64,000 bases of DNA from Theristus sp. LFF4_11 (taxonomy: Eukaryota > Nematoda > Chromadorea > Monhysterida > Xyalidae), in NCBI GenBank assembly GCA_030248135.1, contig JASANC010005427.1:62001-126000 (forward strand). Reading direction: 5' to 3'. The position numbers and the translations under genes are program-made. The notes beneath the pieces are model-generated. The model was not told where the DNA came from. It saw nothing but the letters and a program-made list of their open reading frames with translations, and did not search any database. Below, piece by piece: positions 20,160-34,479 of the stretch. The stretch's first letter is position 1; every line of letters starts with the position of its first letter.

Positions 20160-22967
20160 ATGGGTCGTGACAACCCGAAGCCGCCAGTTCGCGGCAAAAC
20201 GTCAGCTTATGGTTTCTTCGTAAAAGTGAGTTTCTTGTTACCTGACGACGCACACGTCGAACCTGATAGAACAAATCTGCTTTCTTACAAATTTGGAATT
20301 AATAGAATTGGGTTCGCAATGACTTTTTAACTTTGAACTTTGAATGCGTTTCAGCGAAGAGAAGAGAGGGTCTGGCTGGAGTTCTAAAATGATAAAAAAA
20401 TTGATAAGTTAACAGAAGGTCCAAGTTGCAAAACTTTTCCCGATATAGATAGGGACGAAGTTCCGTCGGCTGAATACGACAGGAACGGAAGACTAACTGC
20501 AGTCCATCTAGAAAATATATGCAACATGACGTAATGACCAACCAATCAGTGCTGAGAATTGGTCTTGATCAACCAACCAGCGCTGCAAAATTGCTATGAC
20601 GACCAACCAATCAGCTAGTTGCACATATTAGCGAGACAGACTGTAACCGAGTGTTTGAAAAATTCGTTCACTTCTTCAGCTCCTTCTCATCATGCTTCAA
20701 CAACCACATCCAGAGCGTTTTGTAGCTGTTTCAATCTTTTCCAAATTTCAGATGTGTTACGAAGAACACAAGAAAAAGTACCCGAACGAGAATGTTCAAG
20801 TGACAGAAATCTCGAAGAAATGCTCAGAAAAATGGAAGGTTTGTAAAAATATTGTTTGTTTCAGTTTCCAAAACCCTTTGAAAAGACAGTTCAGATGTTG
20901 TGAGAAAAGCAGATATATTGTTGGCATTTGAAAACGAAAAAAACTAATCAGTCAAAATCTGACAACTTTCACAGACGATGACCGACGACGAAAAGCGGCG
21001 ATTTTTTGAGTTGGCACAGAAAGATGCGGAGCGATACGCGCAGGAAATGGCTGCTTACGGTGGCGAGGACGCGATGCGCAGACGTAGACGCGCCAAAAAG
21101 GATCCGAACGCACCGAAAAGGGCATTGTAGGTTACGTTTAGTTTGCATTCTTGTCATCATTCCACTCGACAATAGTTCTTTTCGTTTTCCCGTTTTCTCA
21201 TCTGATCAGTCACTGATCAGTTTTATCACGATTTCATTTAAATTTATCTCCTATGTCATCTCTATTTCACAGACCACAAAAAACACGTTTACATAGTTTT
21301 TTCTTTTGTTTCAGATCAGCATTTTTCTTTTTCTCGTCTGAGAAGCGGCCGGCGGTGCAAGCGGCGCACCAGGATTGGAAGGTCGGCCAGGTCGCACAGG
21401 AACTCGGTCGCATGTGGAAGTTGTTGACGGACGAAGAGAAGAAAAAGTATGAGGAAATGTCGACGAACGATAAAGCGCGATATGAAATCGTGAGCGTCTT
21501 TGCGCTGTACGGTTTTTGCATTTTCAACACTTCAATCTTTTGCCGAACCCGTACTTCTTGGTTTAGTTATTCTGGCTCTTGGTCAGCTAGTGTGGTGGTT
21601 AGCTAGCCAGCCATGTATTATCATGAATTAGCAATCGGTGTTTTTAATCGCGTTGGAAACAAGACACATTTTCACCTGTCAATCTGTTTCTCTTAGCGAG
21701 CCAATTGTAGGTGAATCACGCTTTGAATTTCTTGCTAATAGCTATCTAACGGCGTAGCTAGCTAGCTGACCGCTCATGTCAAGCAATGGACGGGACTCAG
21801 AACACAGTCACACTCTCCTCACAATCAATTGTACACGTGTACAGGACATGCGCGATTACAAAGCGAACCGCAACAAGCCGGTCGAGTCTGCGCCGGCACA
21901 ACAACAACAACAACAGACACAACAACAGGCGAACGTGATGGCGCACGCGTCCGCGCCGCAGCACCAGCAAGTCCGTGGTGACTACATGAACCAGCAGTCG
22001 GTCGGTGGCTGATTCTTTCAATTGCACTCACAAACTGTTTGTTCTGTTCGATTTTATTCGATACGTTAATTGGCAAGGCAAATGCACAAGGATAGAAGTT
22101 TCAAACAAGCAAGCTGGGCACACAGCCGTATGACATTATGAAAGCCATGAAATTTTCCAAATTGCTCGACGTGAATGTGGCGTTTTCCCAAGCGTCCAAA
22201 AGGCATGGACGACACAGCCAGCAGCCGCCTTCCCGTGTGTTTCACCACAGACACCCCAACGTGTCTGGCAAATGCAACGAGCGCATTGTGCAATAGCAAT
22301 TTGCAGCAGATGGTGGCGACGAGCATGCCGCAGCAGCTGCAGCAGGGCATGATGCAGGCGCCGCAGAACGTCGTGCAGCAGCAACTGCCGGCGCACGTCA
22401 TGACGCAGATGATGGCCGCCACGCCGCAGCAAATGGTTCGTCACAGTGCTACAGTCGAACTCTGAATTATAGGGAATCAGCTGATTGGTTGGTGAGCGAT
22501 CATGTGCATGCATGCTTTCTGTGTAAACCAAACTCCGTCCCCACAGCAATGCACCACTTGATCACCAACGACGACGCTGATTCCCTATAATTTAGAGTTC
22601 GACTGTAGAGATCGCTCGAACAGTGCTGCATTTTTTCGCATTCAACAATAACACTACTCAGCCTTTGCATCCACCACACAAAGACGATTTGATCGACTGA
22701 CTGGGGCCGGGGCAACTGTAAATCCTTGGCAATCAGCTGATTGGCTATTTTTGCATTGGGCTTACTGTTTAGCCCAACAACCAACTTGAAACAGCCAATC
22801 AGCACCGCAGCTTCAAATGCCAAATCAGCACAAATTGTGGTGCTTTGAATGTTTCACTGTTTCACGGATGTTTTCAGTTCCAACTAAATCAAATGGGCGG
22901 CGTGCCGCAGCACGGCCATCTGGATCTGGCGCAACAACATCTCGCCTCTGTACAACAGTTGCAGTGA
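20160..22967 (+). CDS. Two-HMG-box chromatin protein (HMGB / HMG-1.2 / Dsp1 type)
   Basis: Exons 20160-20225, 20752-20838, 20975-21126, 21315-21489, then 21845 onward. Box A runs from KTSAYGFFVK through MCYEEHKKKYPNENVQ and ISKKCSEKWK; box B from KKDPNAPKRAL through WKVGQVAQELGRMWK. These bend DNA and act in chromatin. The fifth exon either reads to a stop at 22012 (215 aa, Gln-rich tail) or splices in frame from 21970 or 22000 to 22307-22435 and 22878-22967. The longer forms are about 274-284 aa with a Gln/Met-rich tail. Tail exons 6-7 keep phase 0 throughout, so they look genuine. No acidic tail is present, unlike vertebrate HMGB1. The start fits MGRDNPKPP; an extra 5' exon is possible. A poly(A) signal AATAAA lies at 23337-23342. 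By memory the boxes look most like nematode HMG-1.2. Confidence 0.9.
20500..20643. mobile_element. Mariner-like MITE, family A (copy 1)
   Basis: This 144-bp element begins CAGTCCATCTAGAAAATATA and ends with the inverted counterpart (TATTAGCGAGACAGACTG) followed by TA. Inside are repeats of GACCAACCAATCAGCGCTG. A second copy lies at 62068-62235. It sits in HMGB intron 1. Confidence 0.75.
22452..22605. mobile_element. Mariner-like MITE, family B
   Basis: This 154-bp element has about 31-bp inverted ends (CAGTCGAACTCTGAATTATA on the left) and is flanked by TA on both sides. It lies in HMGB intron 6. A 45-bp derivative is at 34413-34457. Confidence 0.85.
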
Positions 22968-25183
22968 ACCGTGTCTCTCGAAACGTGTAATCTGTGTGTC
23001 TGTGTCGCTCGCAAAGAGAACTTGCAAATTTCGCAATTCTGTGTTTTTGTTTTGTTTGGAACGACAACAAACACCCATCAACACCATCACCGGAAAGCAA
23101 TTGTTTCGCCCGACATCTTCTCCAAACTCAACCCGTATAGTTCAACGGCCACAGCCGCCGCATTACTAAACTTTGTTCCATCACAATTAGCTGTTCATCA
23201 TTATCAAGAAAAAATGAAGAGAAAATCGACGAAAAAAAACACGCGAAGCAACCTACTTCCACAGCGCTCTCAACATGCAAATGCCGGCCCGATGTTATTT
23301 ATATCCGTTTTTTTATGTTTGTTGCAACTGCGCAGAATAAACGTTGTTTTATTATTAAAAATTTAGTTGGGTAGCCCGTTTCTCGTTTGGGCTTCTTGAT
23401 TTGTAGTCCTTGTAAATCAGTAGCAAAACCAATGAAATCACGGAAATATTATAATCTGAAAATGAACAACATTTTTACCCACATACTCTGTGACTACGGT
23501 TATTTTTTGATTGATGATTTTATTCTGTTGTGTAAATTCTATGTTTTGTTGTCGTTTTATTTGCGCGATTTCTAAACTTTGCGATTGTGTGTTGTTGCCG
23601 ACATTGATTTCTGTTTTCTTGAATCCTCCTAAAGCATTCCGCACCCAATAGAGGCGATCAAAAAATGCAGACACCCATTTTAGTTACATAAATGCAATGC
23701 CGAGTATTTTTTAGACTGGTGTAAACAGGAAGATCAATTTAGTTTGATCGTTATTTCTTTTGGCGTTTTTAATAGTGTTTTCATTGATTTCACCAACGCT
23801 ACCCACACAAACACACGCGTAATATAGTCACGAGTTTATTTTCAACAAATTGATGGGAATTGGAATAGTTGATTTAATTTTCGCGCTCGTTTTATAGACG
23901 TTTCTTTCGTGTATTTGCCCACTTGGGAGTGTTTTTAGTGACTCATTCAAACACATGCATAGCTCGACAATAGTGCTGTTCAAGAAATACACTATGTTTG
24001 TCACTGTCAAATGGTTTCTATTGTGATTGCCTGAGAATTTTTGGTGTATGGATTCACGAGTTCGTTAGCGCTCAGAAAAAACCGACACTTTACGGCAAAG
24101 TTGAGGATTTCAGCGTTAACAAAGATGAAAATCAAGCCGTGAAGCGACGTTTTTTTACAACTTTGGTAATTTACTCCATCAGCACTCAAGGAATATTTTT
24201 TGGAATAAAATTTTTCAACGGATGCTGAGATAACTCTTGGCGCACGTCGGGGCAGCTTTGTCGGGTTTCTATTCGAACGTTTGCTACCACCACAATTTGT
24301 TTTAGCAATTGCGTCCAGATGATACGATTTTTGATGATTTACTATTCCGAGTTTAATTCATTTAGCTATCCAACCACACATACTACAACAAAATGAGAGC
24401 AGATTTCCTTCAGTCGTATCGTGTTTTTTTCGTTTCGTCAACACTACCAGAAACTTGTGTACAGTGTCCTGTGTCCGTGTGTATTTGCTCGTTTCATTTT
24501 TTAGTACGATTTCTTCTGTTTTTCGATTTGAAAAACTTGTGTTTCTCGCCGTTTTTGTCTGATGTAATTTACAGTTTTTTTGTGACTACCAGCATACAAT
24601 ACGCGATGAGATAAAAAACAATAAAAACGGAGAAAACAAGCAATTTGCAGTGACGGGCGGCACTTTGCAAATGTTATAATTTTAGATGTGCAACAGTTTG
24701 AGAATTTGTAAACTTCATAATAACCAGAAGACCGTTGAAACAGCGAGTGAACCGACAATCAACTGAAATCGCATGACATGACACACATTCGTGCAATCAA
24801 GCGGTGGCTGACGGCTGACTATTGCCGAGCTAAAGCACAGCTTGACTACCAATAAGCTGCAGACAAGCGAGTCCTAGAGCCAGTTTTATAAAAGCTTAGT
24901 AGTCCAATAGTGCCACACCACTGAACCCGTGAATAAAATCAAGAAATACCACAGGTCCGTTTTTTTTCATGCAACAGAATCTCCAATGTCTGCTCTTCAA
25001 TATGACCTGAGGAAACTGAAATTTGATTCATGGACTCGTTCCGGCGTTCAGTGGTGTACCAGTATTGAACCGCTAAGTTTTATAAAACTGACCCATTCCA
25101 ACGCCCGTGTGAGCATCGCCAAAACACGTTCGGTCCAACAACCAACAAAGCTTCTAAAGTTCACCATGCTCCGTGTGCCGATG
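22968..25183. other. Intergenic region between convergent HMGB and METTL17 genes
   Basis: It holds the HMGB 3' UTR with AATAAA at 23337-23342 and presumably the METTL17 3' UTR. It is AT-rich with many short T runs. No gene or repeat was recognised. Confidence 0.6.
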
Positions 25184-29457
<4,274 letters not shown>

Positions 29458-29565
29458 AGTTCAATCGCAAAGTAACCGTCAAATCAATCAGTGAATGAGT
29501 AGAAATGCGCAGGAGAAAGAATAGCAGGAGAGAAGCACAAAGTTATTGCAAGTGGTACGATCGCT

Positions 29566-30593
29566 TCAGTACTGTCCGTCATCGACCACGGTCACTTTAT
29601 AATCGGTGAATCGTTTTCGAATCAACTCCGCTGCTTTGTTGTGGTCTGCTTTGCCAAAACCCTGCAAGGCTGACGTCAATTCGAATCAGTAATGTTCTGC
29701 TGCCAAATCACCGTTTTTTTGTGCGCTAGCTGCTGGCTACCGAAGGAACAAACCAAACGAAAGAGCCAACAGTAAAAAGCATCACGCCAGAGTGCACCAG
29801 AAGTTGCAGTTTGACCGTGACAATTTCGGGATTTCGGTCACAGCCAAGGTTTTTTTTTGATTGGACAAGCATTTACATTGGATTGATAGTTATCTCCAAA
29901 ATCCCCACCGATTTCCCTGTTCAGAAAGCTGGCTGTTCAGTTCTTTTTTGTGACGAAATTCTGGAACACCCAGACGTAAACGTTTCAGACATGCTTCATC
30001 TTGATGGAACTTGCCACTAACCTGCGAATAGCCGAACACTTTCAGGCTGTTTTCAGTGGGACGATGCTCGATCTTGCCACCGCCCAAGCAGTCGACCTTG
30101 ATGTTCTGTGCCTCGATCGCCGGACTCACTTCGTCCAAAATGTCAGCTGAAAAAAAGGATGGATTGGATGGAGGTATTCACGATCAGATTTTCAATGATG
30201 CCGCGACAAAGCTGCAACAAGAGCTTGAAAAATGAAATACCAACCAACCAGCGTAGCGCTTTTACATTTTTACAGAACAGCTAATCTGTTGACGGAAAAA
30301 ATCAGTCAAAATGTCTTGATTGGCTAAAACTCACTGTGAAACGGGCACCGTTCGTAACCACGCACAATCAGTTTCTTGTTTCCCGAAGTCTTGTCAGTCA
30401 ATTCAATGAGAATATACTTGAAACGACCGGAGGGATCGATGTCCACGTCACTGACAGCATCCATAACCACCGCTGCGCCAGATGAGCACCGTGTTAGCGG
30501 TAATAAAAATGGCCGGAAACAGGATTTCGTCGGTTTTGTCACGGTATACCGGTTTGCTGACACGAAACCACGTACAAGCAACGCACTTTGCAT
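29566..30593 (-). CDS. PHPT1: Janus / 14-kDa phosphohistidine phosphatase
   Basis: Exons 30593-30335, 30146-30022, 29661-29566; phases agree. From the first Met it is 159 aa; from an internal Met at 30464 (MDAVSDVDIDPSG) it is 116 aa, closer to the family's usual 125. The extra 43 residues are basic and could be a mitochondrial leader, so both starts are kept. Family features are DVDIDPSGRFKYILI, IVRGYERCPFH (the His aligned with catalytic His53 of human PHPT1), DCLGGGKIEH, and a C-terminus VTVVDDGQY. PHPT1 removes phosphate from histidine in proteins such as KCa3.1 and TRPV5 in vertebrates. It lies between ALKBH4 and METTL17 on the same strand. Confidence 0.93.
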
Positions 30594-30957
30594 TTAGCCA
30601 ATTTTTCTAGCGACAACTTAAAAAAATAACAAAACTACAATAAGCCAGTCAAGAAAATGTGCGAAATGCAAACATCAGTTTCCGCATGCGTGGCGCAAGC
30701 GGATATCGGCAGATGGTATTAAACCACACAAACACCATTTTCAAAATTCATTTATTCACGATAAAAACATTGAACTTGTCAAACAAACAACGTCAAAAAC
30801 CTGACATGATAAAAAAACATTGAATCTGCCAACAACGTCAAAAATCTGACAAAATATAACAACCTGTCAAATCAAAACTGTCTTGTTCAAACTCTGCGCG
30901 GTTCACATGACAAACTAAGGCAACATCACATCCGCATTGCGGATCGATTTCGCAATA

Positions 30958-32562
30958 TCAAATTCTCCTACTACTGATGTCAAACAGTTCTCGTCCAAAC
31001 TGTTCATAAAGCAGTCCGCCGGGCTTGAAGTCGTCGGCCGGCTCGCGCATCGTCAGCGCGATCCTGCGTTCGGTGATGTGCTCCGGCAGAATGGCGTGCT
31101 TCCACTCGTAGCGGCATTCGTCGGCCATGCACAACAGCGAACGACGCGGCATCACCGCGAACACGATGCGCTCGGTGGACTCATGAAAACAACACAATGA
31201 TGACATGACAAACTACAGTTGAGCAGGTTTGGAGGCCGCAGCAACTAATAAGACCGAAATGAAATCATTTCTTCTACAAATGAGTCCCCCGTCCCATCGT
31301 CCTCTCGTGGCGAGGGTGTTTATTTGTGCGCCTGCGCTAAACGCACAATTGTTTCGCAAACACAGTCGAACAGTAAATCATGGCCCTCATGGCTCACCGA
31401 CTGGCCCTCTGCCAGCTCAATGCAGCACAATCGGCATGCCGCCTGATTCAAATGCCAGAAGGCACAAATTGATTAATATTATTGTTACAAATCGACTGTA
31501 AATGCAATCATGCCTTTGTGCGTGGCGCAAACATGCAAACCGACACCAACAACAGACTTGAATGAACGACATGACCGAGCCAGCGAGCAGATTCACACTG
31601 ATCAACCGATTGCCCCATATCCAGACATCGTCCTGGTGGAATTCGATGCCGGAGCCACGTTCAGGCGTGTATTCCAGATTGCACAGCTCAAACGGCTGGT
31701 AGTCAGATAAGCGCTCTGCATTCGCACAACGCATCTGCTGCAGTATGAAGTCCGCGTACTTTGGCATTCCTGGAAAATAAGCAGTGGTTTCGGAAAATGT
31801 GAACTCTCGGTCCTCCTTGAGAACGGGAAATTGGAACGAAAAAATTGACGCCACAATTTTCGCTTGCCTGCAAATCGATCCGTTTTCACTTTTCGTCGTT
31901 TGAAGTTCACCCGTGGGCCATAATCTTGCTTGCGGCGGCCCGACTGCGACGGCAGCCATTCAACGCCGTCAATATCAGCGCACAATTCACGTTCCTCGGT
32001 TTCGCTGATGAAACCGGGCACCAACAAAAGGCCATCGATCGTGAACGAACCATTCGTGGCGTCCACTTTGTTTGGTTGAACAGTTTCTGCTGTGGTATTC
32101 GTTGCACCAGTCAAACTCGAACACGATTGATAATGTTGCGCAAGTGAGTTTTCGAAACTTTCAATCGACCAATCACAGTTGTTCGTTGCACAATGAACCG
32201 CGAAATTTCGACGACATGCATGACAGAAAATGAACGGCCGATAGTAGGGTTGTTAAACAAAAATGAAAATTTTTTTTTTAAAAAAGAAAAAAAAAAATTT
32301 TTTTAAAAAAAAATTAAATTTTTTTGGGGGGGTGGGGGTGGGGGGTGTGGGGTGGGGGGGTTGTTTGTTTTGTTGGGGGGGGTGGGGGTGGAAGGGGGAG
32401 GTTTTTTTTTTTAATTTTAAGCCGATAGTGTCGCCATGTTTCACGTTCGGCGCACTTTTCCGGACCGAATTTCAGCGATCGAACACGCGGCGTTCCTGCA
32501 CAGAGCCGACAGAATCGAACACCCTTGCAGCCGCACAACCGCGTGTCACGCAATTCAGTCAT
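30958..32562 (-). CDS. ALKBH4: ALKBH4-type 2-oxoglutarate/Fe(II) dioxygenase, interrupted
   Basis: Exons 32562-31868 (containing a foreign 184-bp block), 31769-31558, 31442-31398, 31179-30958. Without the block the protein is 329 aa. The N-terminus has the ALKBH4 cysteine motif CGCKGVRFCRLC. SQSGRRKQDYGPRVNF is the family signature, HQD in EFHQDDVWIWG gives two iron ligands, H in YEWKHAI the third, and R in ERRIALTMRE binds 2-oxoglutarate. ALKBH4 demethylates actin Lys84 and is linked to N6-methyladenine in other animals. The first intron has a GC donor (CAG|GCAAGC). The first exon is split by a homopolymer-rich block with 9-bp flanking duplications that shifts the frame. The gene is either broken on this haplotype or the assembly is wrong there. 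AATAAA on this strand lies near 30751-30756. Confidence 0.9.
32246..32429. other. 184-bp homopolymer-rich block inside ALKBH4 exon 1
   Basis: The block is almost only runs of A, T, then G. GCCGATAGT occurs on both sides (32237-32245 and 32421-32429). On the ALKBH4 strand it has no usable splice donor next to the break, so it is not a normal intron. Removing 184 bp restores one open frame and the phase required by the next exon. It looks like a sequencing or gap-filling artefact, or a recent insertion with target duplication. Confidence 0.85.
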
Positions 32563-34479
32563 CCCAGAAAAAAAGTGAACCACGCAAAAATTCAATCAAT
32601 CAATCAATTTATTCTACCGCAGTCGTAAAAAAATTTGGTTCTCGACTCGATCAATCAAATAATAAATAATCTTAACATAAAAAAATAAAATAAATTCTGA
32701 AATTTAAAATCTAAAAACTATGTAAAAAGACAAGACAAAAAGTTCTAAAATCTTCGATTACGCGGTTCAAACTTTGCGACGCTCAAAAACTTCATCTCAG
32801 AGAACTTGTTGAAGCCTAAAATCAGTCGGTAAAACAGTCCAAATCCAAAATCGACTGACGGTTTTACAAGGTAATCAAACCAATCAAAGAAAATTGTTGT
32901 TGAACTTTCGAAAAACTGTGCCAAAAAATGAGGTTTTCAGAGCATGCTAAAGAGGAAAGTTTTTCGATTTTTTAATCGGCATTTTTTGCTTTTTTAATTG
33001 ATTTTTTTAAATTTTGATTTTTGTTTAACAACAACAACAAACAAATAATTTTTTAATAACCCTGTTGACTTTGACTCTCCAAAACCAAAGTCCAAACGCC
33101 ATTCAAAAAACTGGATTTGCCTTTTTCGAACACGAGATACATACACGCCCACACAAAACTCCCCCGCCCGCCCCTCCCATCTCGTCTCCTCGACGCCGGA
33201 CACAACACACGACGACAGTCGGACAGTGACAACGAAACACCGAATTCATTCATGCATCCAACGAACGACGAAAAATACGCCGGCTCTGGCTCGGTCAGTT
33301 TTCACTTTTTTTTTATTTTTCGTTGTTGCTTTTGTTTCATAGTTGTTCCAGAGCCGAGGGGTTGGTGGGGGGGGGGGGCGATATAGATAGCTGGAGCAAA
33401 TTTTCCAGATAGATAGATAGCTGCAGCTGAGGTGAAAAAACCTGTTTCATAGAGATGGATTCGAAAAATTTTGGGGGGGGGCGGGAGCTGGATCAACTAT
33501 GTTTTGTTTGTTTTAGATCATGAATCATGAATCATGACAGATCAACAAGATTTGTAAAAACTGTTTTCCCGGCCCACCGATGCAACCGTACGTTGACTCC
33601 GGTTTCAAATTTTAATTTCATGACGTCACAGCTGAGAAATTGAGCCATGCACCTTCTGATATGGGTTTGCAAGGTTTTGCAACCTCTCAACGAAAAACAG
33701 AACGTTGTTGTCTTGAGTGTCGTGTGTGGTTGCCAAGGCTTCTTGCAAATTTTAACATTTTAACAAATTTCAGCAGGCTTTTTTCTTTAAAAAGTATTAA
33801 AACTAAGGTGTATACATCCGCCCAGCTGCAAATTTGCAGGTGCATTTGCATGGACAAACTTTTAGGTGTCAGGGGTAAATTTTCAGGTTAAAAATTTTAA
33901 GTTTTGTCTCAGTGTGTTCTGTGCCAGTTTTGGTTTTGTGGAAACAAATGTATGGTTGCATTAAATTTTCTGGCGTTTCTTTCTTTTTGCATGCATTTTC
34001 GAGCACCAATGCTGTTTTTAAGTTTTGAAATTTGGTTGATCAAAAATGGATGATTTGTTCGACTGACCGCTCCAAATTTGGGGTAACCTGGTTGATAATG
34101 CCTGTTTCAATGCCTGTTCCGACCGACCGTCATGCCTGTTCCTGGATCGGCCTCAGAACAGGCCTACCAGGCTCCCGTGCATGTCTGATGCACACACACG
34201 TTTTCTCTTGGCGGAACCGAAATGAAACTTAAGCCACGCCTGGAATTATTTTAACGCAACACAAGCAGCGCCGCACTAGTGCATTTGCATTGCACAGATT
34301 TTTTTTACAGAAAGTGGATCCGGTCTGGTGACTGTGCGGTGCGGGTGTGGGCGTGGCCGGGCCGGGCCGTGTGTGCACTATGATCCAGTACTTCGGTCTT
34401 CGGATCAGAATGCAGTCGAGCTCTAAATTATAGAGAATCAGCTGATTAGTTCGACTGCAGAATAGAATTTCAAATTCAG
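32563..34479. other. Region between ALKBH4 and the first recognised PIWI exon
   Basis: Two G-runs (about 33365-33380 and 33472-33482) and AT-rich sequence are present. An undetected 5' exon of the PIWI gene must lie here. A short candidate is the open stretch ending MHPTNDEKYAGSGS before a GT at 33296, but nothing confirms it. No other gene was seen. Confidence 0.5.
34413..34457. mobile_element. Internally deleted MITE family B copy
   Basis: This 45-bp stretch starts CAGTCGAGCTCTAAATTATA and ends GTTCGACTG, so it keeps one full end and the tip of the other of the element at 22452-22605. It lies just upstream of a PIWI exon acceptor at 34479. Confidence 0.65.

Noticed and set aside
29458..29565. 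SL2 trans-splice site between PHPT1 and METTL17
   Set aside because: No AG dinucleotide with a pyrimidine tract is present close to the METTL17 start on the minus strand.
32263..32628. Gly/Val/Trp and Pro-rich open frames near 32.3 kb
   Set aside because: They come from the homopolymer block inside ALKBH4.
33117..33386. Possible small gene before PIWI
   Set aside because: No domain; at most a fragment may be the missing first PIWI exon, which cannot be confirmed from sequence.
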